Positions 17,449 to 26,610 are shown, numbered from the stretch's first letter. The stretch is DNA of 64,000 nucleotides from Nostoc sp. UHCC 0702 (GCA_017164015.1 CP071065.1:3697918-3761917); one strand, 5' to 3'. Made by a program: numbers and translations. The notes: generated from the letters alone by a model not told the origin.

Positions 17449-18660
17449 ATGAATCGAGGTCGTGTTAAAGCTATCACACTGGTAGCCATGTGTTTTGCCC
17501 TCTTCATGGCTTATCTTGACGACACCGTTGTGAATATAGCGCTTCCCAAGATTCAGATCAGTCTGGATGCTGGTGTGTCAGGATTGCAGTGGGTACTCAA
17601 TGCCTATACGTTGGCTGCGGCTAGTTTAGTGCTGACAAGCGGGACATTAGGCGATATTTATGGGCGCAAGCGAGTCTTTCTGACGGGATTGGTGATTTTC
17701 ACCATCGCCTCTGTAGTTTGTGGTTTTGCTCCCAATTTGGGTTTTTTGATTGCTGGGCGAACTCTCCAAGGTATCGGTGCTGCTGCTTTGATACCGGGTT
17801 CTCTCTCTATTCTCACTGATACTTTCTCTGAGCCAAAAGAGAAAGCCAAAGCCATCGGTATCTGGTCTGGGGTTTCGGGAATAGCCCTGGTTGCTGGGCC
17901 TGTCGTTGGCGGGGTGTTAGTGGATACTCTGGGATGGGAGAGTGTGTTTTTTCTCAACGTACCTTTTGGCGCGATCGCTTTTTGGGTGACTTCTCGTTTT
18001 GTGCAGGACAGTAAAAACCCCAGAAATCAGCGTCTTGATCTGCCAGGTTTGTTACTCAGTATAATGTTGCTGGCTGCGCTCACCTATGCCCTTACTCAGG
18101 GTAATGCAGGAGCATGGCGATCGCCGCTGATTGTCTGTTTGCTAGCAGTAGCTGGACTTAGCCTTCTGGGTTTTTTGCTGATAGAGTCCCGCAGCAGCCA
18201 CCCGATGCTGCCCTTACACTTGTTTAAAAAGCCAAGGTTTGCTGTAGCCAATTTCGTCTCACTTTTAGTATTCTTCACCCTCGTCAGCTTGCTGTTTCTT
18301 TTCAGCTTGTTCTTGCAGCAAGTGCAAGGATACTCGGCGGCGGCGGCTGGTATACGCTTTTTGCCGATGAATGCGGCTTTTATCATCGCATCCCTCATTT
18401 CTGGGTGGTTCGTTGGTCGCTTGGGGTCACGCTTTGCCATCACAACAGGACTGGTGCTAGCAGGCGTGGCGACATTTTCTTTCAGAGGAATCAGTGCTGA
18501 TACCCAGTATGAAGCAATTGTATGGAACCTTGTTGTTTCCGGCTTTGGTGGTGGCTTAGCAATAGCGCCTTTGGTAGCAGTAGCGATGAACTCTGCACCC
18601 TCAACCCAGGCAGGAATCGCCTCAGCAGTCAACGACATGAGTAACCGACTTGGCATTTAG
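17449..18660 (+). pseudogene. DHA2-type MFS transporter, C-terminally truncated
   Basis: 403 codons of a drug:H+ antiporter of the 14-helix DHA2 group. MAYLDDTVVNIALPKIQ carries motif D1, GTLGDIYGRKRVFLTG motif A, and IWSGVSGIALVAGPVVGGVL motif C. The frame runs through about twelve helices and ends abruptly after GIASAVNDMSNRLGI, in a conserved place where family members continue for 80-100 more residues. The DNA after the stop belongs to a different protein (SBBP repeat), so the end was lost by a deletion or recombination. The start ATG is 9 bp after the broken glycosyltransferase, and these genes probably formed one operon. Confidence 0.8.
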
Positions 18661-18668
18661 ATTTCAAA

Positions 18669-18917
18669 GGAGACTATTTTCAATTTGTAGGTGGAAAGCC
18701 AAAAACAAAACCTGAACAAAAGCTGATTAACCAGTTAGGAACTACTGGTGTTGATCTTGGTCTTGCTGCTGCTACAGATCCTTCGGGCAATCTTTATGTA
18801 ACAGGATATACTACTGGCCCTTTGGCTGGAACCAATAATGGTTCTACAGATATCTGGGTAATCAAATTTAACAACAATGGCAATCAATTGTGGGCTAAGC
18901 AGGGCAAACGCATCTAA
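18669..18917 (+). pseudogene. SBBP beta-propeller repeat fragment
   Basis: About 82 codons reading QLGTTGVDLGLAAATDPSGN, YVTGYTTGPLAG and STDIWVIKFNNNGNQLWAKQ. This is one and a half units of the SBBP propeller repeat known from large cyanobacterial surface proteins. No start and no further repeats are present. The left edge is fused to the truncated MFS gene, and the right edge ends in the terminal repeat of the element at 18902. Pure debris of a larger secreted protein gene. Confidence 0.8.
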
Positions 18918-19176
18918 AGTACTCTTGATCATGACCAAAATTGAGAACCAACGGAAAATCGCTATTTCTCGTTTGATTTATTTTCCAAATCTCAAAGCGA
19001 TGCCTTTGGCAAGCCCTCCGGGTTCAGCAGTTTCAACTCGACAGGAACCGCCAAGACTTGAACTGCTTCACCTCAGAGCGTTTACGCCTAAACTTTTGTC
19101 AATAAGCATGGCTTAATGCGATTATTTTTGAGTCTATTGAGAATAGTCTAGCCTTATTGACATGATGCGTTTGCCC
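18902..19176 (+). repeat. Mobile element family D, copy 2 (275 bp)
   Basis: Perfect 13-bp ends GGGCAAACGCATC and GATGCGTTTGCCC. It lies in the opposite orientation to the copy at 16687. It contains an extra block around 19005-19095 with CAAGCCCTCCGGGTTCAGCA and GACAGGAACCGCC, which is also found at 26519-26610. No transposase. Confidence 0.85.
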
Positions 19177-19285
19177 TGCCCCAGCCTCCCCTGCTCACCA
19201 CTACGCCAAGTTTGTTTGGCGCACCACTAGTGGTATACTGAACCGTATTGGGTTCTAAGTCCCTAATGTGCTAATTAAGCATTTT

Positions 19286-20866
19286 CTACTCAGCACTATT
19301 ATCTATCGGTATCACTGGTGATCCTATCTGTGTCAAAGGCGGTTGAATAGCAGTTTGATTTCCCACTACCAGAGTCACCATATTTTCTGGTTTGAGGTAT
19401 TGCTGTGCTACCCGTTGTACATCAGCCTCTGTAGTTGCTGCTACAGCTTTCTGGAAGCGAAATATAAAATCCGCAGGATAACCGTAATATTCGTATGTCA
19501 TCAACCGTGACAAGGTTTGCCCAGGCTCTTGAAATGCGAATACAAAGGAGTTTAGTGTAGACTCTTTAGCCAAAGCTAGTTCTTCTGGTGTTATTCTTTC
19601 CTCTTGGATACGCTTGATTTCAGTCTGTAAAGCTTTGATAAACTGTACTGTAGCTTCAGAGCGGGTTTGTCCGCCAGCGATGAATACTCCAGGGTAATCG
19701 TAATTGGGACTCCAAGAAGCTGCTACACCGTAAGTTAACCCTTGACGCGATCGCAATTCATTCATTAAACGTGCATTTAACACTTCATTCAACACACTCA
19801 GCGCCCCATAGTCAGGACTATCTCCTCGTCCCCCCAAATGCCCCATACAAACAGTACTCTGAGTTAATTGCGGTTGATTGACAAAAAAGACACCACCTGT
19901 ATTTGCTGGAGATACCTCTGGCAATTGGGGTTTAGCAATGTTGGGGTTGGGCTGCCAATCGCCTAATTTAGCTTGGATGAGCGATCGCATTTTACTGCTG
20001 TCAAAATCCCCCACAACCTCCAAAATTATATTATTGGGGTAGAAATATTGTTGGTAAAAGTTCAGCAAGTCTTCACGAGTAATCCGATCTACCGTTGCGT
20101 ACTCTGCTGTACGGGCATAAGGGCTATCTTTGCCATAGATTAATTTAAGAAATTCTCGATCAGCAATACTATCCGGATCGTCGTTGCGACGGGCAATACT
20201 ATCTTTCAACTGAGCCTTAGCTAAATCTACCTTTTCCTGAGCAAACACTGGCTCTCGCAACACCTCAGCAAATAGCCCAAATACCATATCTAAATCTTCA
20301 CTGAGTGCTTTAAAAGCAGCAGCACCATCAGTTTGGGCAATGGCAGTTGCCACCCCAGCGGCCCGTTGTTCCAATATCTCGTCTAGCTCATCAGGCGAAT
20401 GCTTCTTAGTCCCTCCAGAGCGAATCACTTCACCAACAATACTAGCTAAACCAACTTTATCAGCTGGTTCCAAGCGACTCCCTGTATGCACCATCGCTGT
20501 ACCAGTCACAAATGGTAGCTCATGATCCTCCGCCAAATACACAACCATGCCGTTTTGTAAGACAAACCGCTCATACTTGGGTAGTTTGATCTCAGGTAGT
20601 GGCGCAAACTGTAACTCGTTATAATGCTTTGTCGTTGCCGGTACTGCCACAGTAAAGTCAAAAATTACAATTAAAAAGGCAACAGCTAGACTCAATGCAT
20701 AAAAAAACCTCTTGCTCTTGGGAATTTGAAATTTTGAGAGAAGTCTAAACGGCGGCTTGTGCTGCTCAGAACTTTTCCTGTGGTCGCCGCTGTTGCTAGC
20801 TTGCTTCCCCAAAGGAGTACGGTGATTTTCCATCTGCTTTCTACTTTTCACCTTGTATCTGTGCAT
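19286..20866 (-). CDS. M16 peptidase-like protein, non-catalytic subunit
   Basis: 526 residues of the M16B (processing peptidase-like) family. A hydrophobic segment (about 53-75) anchors or exports it. In the N-terminal half, where active members have HxxEH, this protein reads VGLASIVGEVIRSGG, so the zinc site is lost. In the C-terminal half it has LRSRQGLTYGVAAS with the Arg/Tyr motif that active subunits lack. This is the classic beta-subunit-type partner: it helps form the closed chamber and contributes the R/Y substrate contacts. It starts 60 bp downstream of the active subunit gene on the same strand, so a heterodimer from one operon is expected in the periplasm or at the membrane. Confidence 0.9.
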   Translation of the reverse strand: MHRYKVKSRKQMENHRTPLGKQASNSGDHRKSSEQHKPPFRLLSKFQIPKSKRFFYALSLAVAFLIVIFDFTVAVPATTKHYNELQFAPLPEIKLPKYERFVLQNGMVVYLAEDHELPFVTGTAMVHTGSRLEPADKVGLASIVGEVIRSGGTKKHSPDELDEILEQRAAGVATAIAQTDGAAAFKALSEDLDMVFGLFAEVLREPVFAQEKVDLAKAQLKDSIARRNDDPDSIADREFLKLIYGKDSPYARTAEYATVDRITREDLLNFYQQYFYPNNIILEVVGDFDSSKMRSLIQAKLGDWQPNPNIAKPQLPEVSPANTGGVFFVNQPQLTQSTVCMGHLGGRGDSPDYGALSVLNEVLNARLMNELRSRQGLTYGVAASWSPNYDYPGVFIAGGQTRSEATVQFIKALQTEIKRIQEERITPEELALAKESTLNSFVFAFQEPGQTLSRLMTYEYYGYPADFIFRFQKAVAATTEADVQRVAQQYLKPENMVTLVVGNQTAIQPPLTQIGSPVIPIDNSAE

Positions 20867-20926
20867 ATATCTAATTCCTTTGCATCTTTTGCATTAGCCT
20901 GCTGTAAATCTCTGTGCGTTTCACCC

Positions 20927-22447
20927 CTATTGCGACAACAGCTTGCCAACAGTGCGATTTTCGGGTGTAAACGTTGCTTTTGCCACTCGCTGAATATCAG
21001 CAGGAGTCACTGCTGCAATTGCATCCAAATACTTAAACAAATTCTGCCAAGAGCCAGTTTTTGCCTCATATGCCGACAATAGTCCCGCCATCCCTAGATT
21101 GGAATTGAGGCTTGATAATAAAGCCACTCTGATTTGGGTTTTCACACGTTCCAACTCATTCGCTGAAACAGGCTCAGTCTTCAATTTATCTATTTCCTTT
21201 TGCAAAGCTGCTGCCAACTCATCTACAGTTTCACCAGAAGCCGTAGCAGCCGAGAAAACTATTAAATTCGGGTATTTGTTGCCTGGCGTACTAGGGTCAG
21301 CATCTACATTTAGTGCTAACTGCTGCTGTTCCACCAAAGACTCATACAGCCGCGACCTGCCCCCACAACATAATAAACTGCCAATGATGTCATAAACGGC
21401 ATCATCTGGATGACTAAGCGCCGGACGGTGATAACCTTCAAAGTACCAGGGTTGAGATGGTAGCCGCAAAGTCACCTCCCGCATTTGTGTCTGCGGCGGT
21501 TCGACCGGAATTTGGGAAATTGGTTTTGGTTTGGCTTGATAGCGTCCAAAGTAAGTTTGTGCCAGTTTTTTAACCTCAGCCGGGTTGACATCTCCGACAA
21601 TAGCGATGGTTAAATTGCTTGGTACATAGTATGTCTCAAAAAACTGCCGCACATCTTTTGGTGTTAAGTTGCGAATATCTTCTTCATAACCACTTATTGG
21701 CCGTCTATAGGGATGGAGTTTGAAAGCAGTATCGAAAAACTTCTCCCACATCAGTCCAGTAGGTGAGTTGTCCACCCGCAAGCGTCGCTCTTCCAAAACG
21801 GCATCTTTTTCTTGATAAAACTCGCGCCGAAATTCTGGTTCTAGAAATCGTTCTGACTCCAGCGACATCCACAGTTCCAACTTATTAGCAGGAAGGCTGT
21901 AATAATAAATGGTCTTATCTGTAGATGTCCCAGCATTTAAATCTGTAGCTCCTGCTTGTGTGACAATTTGCTCGAACTCATTCTCCTTAACTAGTTTGGC
22001 TGCTTGCGCTTTTACTTGCTCAAACTCGGCTTGCAACCGAGCAACCTCATCTTGTTTACCCTCAGCTTTTGCCGCTTTAATTTGAGCATCTAACTGTTCC
22101 AAGCGGTCTAGTAGGGGTTTCTCTGCTTGATAGTCTTTTGTACCAATGCGCGTTGTACCGTTGAATGCCAAATGCTCAAGAAAGTGAGCCATACCAGTTT
22201 TTCCATCTGGCTCATCCACTGCACCTACATCTGCATAAGTGACAAAGGAAACTACTGGTGCTTGATGCCGTTCCAAAACAATAAATTTGAGTCCATTATC
22301 GAGACGAAACTCACTCACCTGCTTAATCGCCCGATCTAGATAAGGTTGTATTGAACTTGGGGCTGGTGGGGTCTGAGTTTGAGCTAGAGCGACTTCTGGT
22401 ATTAATCCCAACCACAAAATTACTAACGTCATCAATATTGCAAACAT
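20927..22447 (-). CDS. M16 family zinc metalloprotease, catalytic subunit
   Basis: Starting at ATG 22447 gives 506 residues with a signal peptide (MFAILMTLVILWLGLIPEVALAQ, about 1-22). The frame stays open 99 codons upstream but that part is not protease-like. The inverted zinc motif HFLEH (H88, E91, H92) in GMAHFLEHLAFNGT is intact, and the further glutamate ligand lies in the VLEERR region. A charged helix-rich insert (KAEGKQDEVARLQAEF, about 110-140) precedes the conserved AGTSTDKTIYYYSLP. M16 enzymes degrade peptides inside a two-half chamber. The following gene encodes the inactive partner half. Confidence 0.92.
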   Translation of the reverse strand: MFAILMTLVILWLGLIPEVALAQTQTPPAPSSIQPYLDRAIKQVSEFRLDNGLKFIVLERHQAPVVSFVTYADVGAVDEPDGKTGMAHFLEHLAFNGTTRIGTKDYQAEKPLLDRLEQLDAQIKAAKAEGKQDEVARLQAEFEQVKAQAAKLVKENEFEQIVTQAGATDLNAGTSTDKTIYYYSLPANKLELWMSLESERFLEPEFRREFYQEKDAVLEERRLRVDNSPTGLMWEKFFDTAFKLHPYRRPISGYEEDIRNLTPKDVRQFFETYYVPSNLTIAIVGDVNPAEVKKLAQTYFGRYQAKPKPISQIPVEPPQTQMREVTLRLPSQPWYFEGYHRPALSHPDDAVYDIIGSLLCCGGRSRLYESLVEQQQLALNVDADPSTPGNKYPNLIVFSAATASGETVDELAAALQKEIDKLKTEPVSANELERVKTQIRVALLSSLNSNLGMAGLLSAYEAKTGSWQNLFKYLDAIAAVTPADIQRVAKATFTPENRTVGKLLSQ

Positions 22448-22819
22448 CCGACGCAATCTGATAGACACAGTAATTGCACAAACTAAATGGGAAATTAAGC
22501 GTTTTAGCCTTCCTTGATCTCTCCAACCCTCTTTTAAAACAAAATGATTTCTCTCATTCCTCAGAATTTTTTGTATCCCCAGGAAAGGGTTGACAAATAC
22601 TGTTATTTTCCCAAAATGTATGAGTTGAGCAGTGACTATGTTAATATAGAGTTGATGTAACTTTTTAATCAACTCTATAAAGTCAACAGCCTTTTGGAGT
22701 TTCTGAAGTACAGAACAGTTTTGAAGCTGGTTCGATAACGGCATATAACTTTTATCCTGCTATTTTGTTAGTAGCAAGTTGGCTAAGCTAATCAGCATAT
22801 AAGTTGCATTTTTAGCTAG

Positions 22820-22950
22820 TAAGCTAAAACATATCTAAATTGCATCATCACTTGTAGTAGTTGTCCTTTGTCATGACTAATGACAGTCTTCTCCTAACGA
22901 AGACGCTACGCGAACACGAGGATTATGTAACTTGGACGCACATTAGCTTA
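22820..22950. repeat. MITE family E, copy 2
   Basis: TAAGCTAAAACATATCTAAA at the left pairs imperfectly with the inverted right end (CATTAGCTTA, 22941-22950). Matches the copy at 11801-11950 at both ends; the interior differs and contains GAAGACGCTACGCGAACA, another common dispersed motif. Part of the 1.1-kb non-coding region upstream of the M16 operon. Confidence 0.68.
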
Positions 22951-23141
22951 CGCACAATTATGATTTTTTCAGGGGCAATGCAGATCAGCTTATTATTTGT
23001 TATTACTAAGCAGTTTAGTAGACTCCTGAAGAGGGCCATCATCCAAATGTTGTATATTTTTACTTTGGTTTTAATACGTCTTTAGATACAGCTTGGAAAC
23101 GCCAATATTAAACCCTCCAGTCTTGACATTCCACCCGATAG

Positions 23142-23183
23142 TTGGCATTACCCAATCTGTCAGTGCTGATTGGGTAATGCCAA
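23142..23183. repeat. Perfect 16-bp stem hairpin
   Basis: TTGGCATTACCCAATC, a 10-base loop, then GATTGGGTAATGCCAA. No T-run on either side, so a terminator is unlikely. It may be a small palindromic repeat or a folded RNA element. Confidence 0.75.
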
Positions 23184-23339
23184 TCAGTTAGGACTTATCC
23201 CTCTTCTGTGACTTTCCGGAGTCAGGAAGTAGTAAATAAACTAAACTATCCAGAAGCATAAGAGGGTTTAAATTGATTCATTGCACTAATTAAATGATTG
23301 AATCCCAAGAATAAATCGGAATTAGGAAACTTTGCATCA

Positions 23340-23500
23340 TATCATGTCCGTTTAAACACTTATGATATCTGTGGAGGTCGGTAATTGGGAATTGGTAATT
23401 GGTAATTGGTAATTGGTTTTGAGTATTACCTATTACCCATTACCCATTACCTATTACCAAGCAAACCGACTATATCGTAAGTAATTAGCCGAACTTGATA
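23340..23500 (+). repeat. MITE family A, copy 3
   Basis: 161 bp, tips TATCATGTCCGTTTAAACAC and inverted TATCAAGTTCGGCTAATTAC, with three or four GGTAATTGG units opposite TTACCCATTACC units. Flanked by TCA at 23337-23339 and 23501-23503, a clean 3-bp target duplication. Same orientation as the copy at 14592. Confidence 0.92.
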
Positions 23501-23604
23501 TCATAGGCAGCAGAGGGGCAAAGGTGCAGAGGGGAAAGAACTTGTATAAGCCTCTTTTCTGCTCAAGAACCTGCCTCCATCCGGCAATTTTCGCTTGCTG
23601 AACT

Positions 23605-23792
23605 TTAGTGACCTACTGGTGCTTTTGCTCCCGCACCACCCTTACCTAGAAACAGTAACAGGGGCAATGAGCAAATAAACGCCACTCCGACAACTCGAAA
23701 GATATCTGCATAAGATAAAACGGCAGCTTGAGTATTTACTGTTTGACTTAATAAAGCAAGTGCTTGTTGTTGTGCTGTTACTGTATTAACTT
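23605..23792 (-). pseudogene. C-terminal remnant of an EmrB/DHA2-type MFS transporter
   Basis: On the minus strand the DNA encodes TAQQQALALLSQTVNTQAAV, LSYADIFRVVGVAF and ICSLPLLLFLGKGG before a stop, the last helix and tail of an EmrB-like exporter. Everything upstream is gone: an in-frame stop bounds it at about 23793. It lies divergently next to a TetR-type regulator, so it is the residue of the efflux gene that regulator controlled. It differs from the truncated MFS gene at 17449, which is a different DHA2 subtype. Confidence 0.8.
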
Positions 23793-23793
23793 A

Positions 23794-23821
23794 ATATACG
23801 TTACAGTAGCGTATCGTATAT
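23794..23821. promoter_or_regulatory. Candidate TetR-type operator
   Basis: ATATACG and CGTATAT form a dyad with a 14-base spacer, between the transporter remnant and the TetR gene 80 bp away. Position and symmetry fit an autoregulatory operator; binding is inferred. Confidence 0.5.
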
Positions 23822-23903
23822 AATTAGTCAAGGTTATCTTTCATAAAGTTGAAAAGTTGGCCAGCAAATTGTCAAAATGACATTGGTTGGGGATGATAGT
23901 TTG

Positions 23904-24506
23904 ATGAATAAGCAGATTCACAGCATTTCTGGACGACCACGTAGCACCCATGCTGACCAAGCTATTGTGCAAGCGACCCTAGAGTTGCTAGCAGAGGTAG
24001 GATACCAAAGCATGAGTATAGAAGCGATCGCCTCCCGTGCTGGAGTGGGGAAAACGACAATCTATCGGCGTTACACTTCTAAAGAAGAAATAGTTGCAGA
24101 CGCGATCGAAAGCCTGAGAGAGGATATATCAATACCAGATACTGGAAGCTTTTGGGGAGATATGGATATCCTCATTGAGAATGCTGCCAAAAAAATAGAT
24201 AGTCCCCTTGGGCGTCAAACACTTGCTTTAATTATTAGTACAGCATCTAGCAACCCTCAATTTGCCCAAGTTTATTGGAAAAGATACATACAACTGCGAC
24301 GCGAAGCATTTGCTAAAGTCCTAGAACGTGCCAAGTTTAGAGGTGAAATTCACTTAGATGCAGATATTGACCTAATTATTGACCTTGTAAGCGGGTCTTT
24401 ATATTATGCACTTATTTTCAAACCCACAACAGAGCCAGTAGAAGCTTACATGCGCCGAACTATCGATATTCTTTTTAAAGGTATAGGTACGCGATCGCTG
24501 TCGTGA
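23904..24506 (+). CDS. TetR/AcrR family regulator
   Basis: From ATG 23904, 200 residues (a start at 23877 would add nine). The N-terminal helix-turn-helix is complete: RSTHADQAIVQATLELLAEV, SIEAIASRAGVGKTTIYRRY (about 30-50) and TSKEEIVADAI. The C-terminal domain resembles the TetR_C_11/AcrR class, with a helical core NPQFAQVYWKRYIQLRREAF. Such proteins repress neighbouring efflux genes until a ligand binds. The divergent neighbour is now only a transporter tail, so the regulator has lost its obvious target and may control itself or distant genes. The gene is intact with HIP1 sites and typical host codon use. Confidence 0.9.
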   Translation: MNKQIHSISGRPRSTHADQAIVQATLELLAEVGYQSMSIEAIASRAGVGKTTIYRRYTSKEEIVADAIESLREDISIPDTGSFWGDMDILIENAAKKIDSPLGRQTLALIISTASSNPQFAQVYWKRYIQLRREAFAKVLERAKFRGEIHLDADIDLIIDLVSGSLYYALIFKPTTEPVEAYMRRTIDILFKGIGTRSLS

Positions 24507-24567
24507 TTACGGGTTTTTTTGGGGCTGCGATCGCTACTTAAAAAAGGCAAAAGGCAGGAAATAAAGA

Positions 24568-24595
24568 GGCACAACAGAGATGATCTCGTTGTGCC
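24568..24595 (-). terminator. Probable terminator between convergent genes
   Basis: GGCACAAC...GTTGTGCC with an inner GAGAT/ATCTC pairing and one bulge, between the convergent TetR and DUF305 genes. On the minus strand it is followed by TCTTTATTT, so it best suits the DUF305 transcript. Confidence 0.6.
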
Positions 24596-24711
24596 AAAGC
24601 ATATAAAACTGCTATTGGTTCGCTCAAACCCTTATTTTTACGTTTTCGGCAGTGCCCACCGCAGGGTTAATTGAGTGCATAGCAGCCAATGGAGAATTGC
24701 TAGATTTTAAC

Positions 24712-25398
24712 TTACTGGTTATACCATGCTTTTTGCCACTGTTGCATTTGGTTAATTTCTGTATCTTGTGCTTTGATAATTTCTTGAGCTAATTTCTTGA
24801 TTTCAGGGCGTTTGGACTTTTTCAAGGCATCTTGTGCCATTGTTACAGCCCCTTCATGGTGAGGAATCATAGCATTAATAAAGCGCAGATCAAACTTAGC
24901 ATCGGCTGCACCCAAGTCCTGATTCATCATCATGGCTTTCATTTGCTCAGATGACATTTCCATCGTGTGACCCATTTTACTGTGATAAGCCATTGGTTGA
25001 TTTCCGGCGTTGGGATACCAAGCTTGTCGCCACTGCTTCATCCGAGTAATTTCCTGATTTTGCGATTTGATGATATTGTTTGCTAGGTTTTTGATTTCAG
25101 GACGTTTAGATTTTTTCTGCGCTTCTTTAGCCATTTCCACAGCCCCTTGATGATGGGGTGTCATCGCGTCGATAAACCGTAAATCGAAGTCAGCATCGGC
25201 TGGGCCTAAATCCATTTCCATGCTGTGGTTTAGCTGCTGCTTGTCGCTAGTATTAGTAGTAGTTGTGTTTGGGGCTTGGCTTTGGTTCTGGGAAGCAGTA
25301 TTAGAACAGGCCGTTATTAGCCCGTTGATTGAAGCGATCGCTACAAATGTCAACGCCAAAAAGCCATTTTTCAAAGACAGTAGTCGCATAAGTCTCAT
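24712..25398 (-). CDS. DUF305 protein, two-domain, lipoprotein
   Basis: 228 residues with a signal peptide and lipobox (INGLITAC, Cys about 31), then a Ser/Thr/Asn/Gln-rich linker and two DUF305 units. Each has FDLRFIDAMTPHHQGAVEMA or a close copy, SKRPEIKxLA and a QEI..M..W...WY end. DUF305 domains are ferritin-like four-helix bundles often found in copper- or metal-stress operons; the HH pair and flanking Met residues are candidate metal ligands. The two units are similar enough to be an internal duplication. It would sit on the outer face of the inner membrane or in the periplasm. It stands alone between a TetR gene and a repeat-rich gap. Confidence 0.88.
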   Translation of the reverse strand: MRLMRLLSLKNGFLALTFVAIASINGLITACSNTASQNQSQAPNTTTTNTSDKQQLNHSMEMDLGPADADFDLRFIDAMTPHHQGAVEMAKEAQKKSKRPEIKNLANNIIKSQNQEITRMKQWRQAWYPNAGNQPMAYHSKMGHTMEMSSEQMKAMMMNQDLGAADAKFDLRFINAMIPHHEGAVTMAQDALKKSKRPEIKKLAQEIIKAQDTEINQMQQWQKAWYNQ

Positions 25399-25737
25399 CT
25401 GACAGTTTCTAATTCAATATTCACTTCTTAGCTTGCCACTCAGAAATGAAATTAATATGAAATGTCGATCAGATATGATGTTACTGTTGCTACCAAAACT
25501 TCCACCAAGGTTTATCTGTCTGTTTCGCTTGCTGATGCTCATGATCAGCTACTGATTCTGATAATTCAATACGCTTGGGTTAAGGATAATTGTCGGTTGG
25601 GTTGAACGAAACCAAACCCAACAAACCACTACAAATGTTAGGTTTTGTTCCTCAATCCAACCTACACAGTTTAAGGTTTTTAGCGCTAACTGAACTGTAT
25701 TGGCTTATAGTTTCTCTAATATTATTTAGAGGATGTC

Positions 25738-25949
25738 TGGAAAGTATTCTTGCTAACATCAAAATCTTAAAAACCTAACCCCCCTAGCCCCCCTGACCCT
25801 AATCCCCATGAAATTCGGGTTTAGCCCGAATTTCATGGGGGCCCCGAGTTCCCTGCAAGGGAATGGGGGTTTCAAAGCCTATCGACCTTTCGGGGAGAGG
25901 AATGGAAACGGGGTTTTTAGTATAATTTTCGACTTCTCAGACATCCTCT
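25738..25949. repeat. MITE-like element with 12-bp perfect ends
   Basis: AGAGGATGTCTG at 25738-25749 and CAGACATCCTCT at 25938-25949; similarity continues a few bases inward (AAGT). The interior has AAATTCGGGTTTAGCCCGAATTT, a strong hairpin, and a GAGGAATGGAAACGGGGTTT block also present inverted in the element at 8558-8747. No coding potential. Confidence 0.78.
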
Positions 25950-26118
25950 TATCTAGTGATGCTTTCAGTTTTAGGACTGTATTTGCAGCAAACGTTACTT
26001 TTATTGCTGCCTGACGCAACATTAAACCATAATTAGGGATAGATGCAGTAATTATCAAAACCATCGTGGGCATTGTAACAGATTGAGGTAGCGATCGCAC
26101 TCATTTGTTTTTGCCATT

Positions 26119-26424
26119 TCAACCGTAGGGGTTATTATGTAGCAAAAATAGCTCAGATTTTTCTCTATTACATGCCAAAATAGCTTGTGCTAGCTCTGCC
26201 GCTTTCAGCTTGGAATATTTAACAGTAGTAGATTTTAGCACATCAACAAACTCAAGCATTGATCGCGAGTAACAGTAGTTGTACCAGAAGCCTGAACCGA
26301 GAAGTTGCCCGTCAATCCTTTGACACAATTGCATATCACTGCTGTGATCGATAAAACAGCACTCAATCAAAATTGCAGGGGCGTTAGTGTTGGGAAGAAT
26401 AATAAACGGCTTCCATCCTTCACA
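26119..26424 (-). pseudogene. N-acetylmuramoyl-L-alanine amidase, C-terminal remnant
   Basis: The minus strand reads GWKPFIILPNTNAPAILIEC followed by CFIDHSSDMQL, and later KAAELAQAILACN. This matches the end of Amidase_3 cell-wall hydrolases, whose conserved glutamate lies in such a (I/V)LIE(C/L)xFxD stretch and which finish with an A-x-AI helix. Between the two matches is an unrelated insert of about 37 residues. The frame is closed by a stop just upstream and no N-terminal domain is nearby. The assignment rests on short motifs, so it is moderately sure. Confidence 0.5.
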
Positions 26425-26518
26425 CTAGGAAAGCTTATTGGTAGAGTTTGGTGGTAATTTTTCACAAAAAAGCGCTACATTTCTACGCACTTGTGTTGAG
26501 AATAGAAATAGGCGATGT

Positions 26519-26610
26519 CACTGGACAAGCCCTTCGGGTTCGGCAGTTCGCAACCGACGGGAACCGCCAGGATTGCGACTACCGAATCGCTTTGCGTCTA
26601 CGCATCAGGC
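26519..26610. repeat. Hairpin-forming dispersed repeat block
   Basis: CAAGCCCTTCGGGTTCGGCA followed by GACGGGAACCGCC and a CGAATCGCTTTGCGTCTACGC end. The same block is found inside the family D element at about 19005-19095 but not in its sister at 16687, so it is an independent nested repeat. Confidence 0.65.

Noticed and set aside
16883..18898. Composite transposon bounded by the two family D elements
   Set aside because: The glycosyltransferase gene begins outside and ends inside the pair, and no transposase is present, so the segment did not arrive as one unit.
23142..23183. Rho-independent terminator
   Set aside because: Perfect stem but no T-run on either strand and no gene ending nearby.
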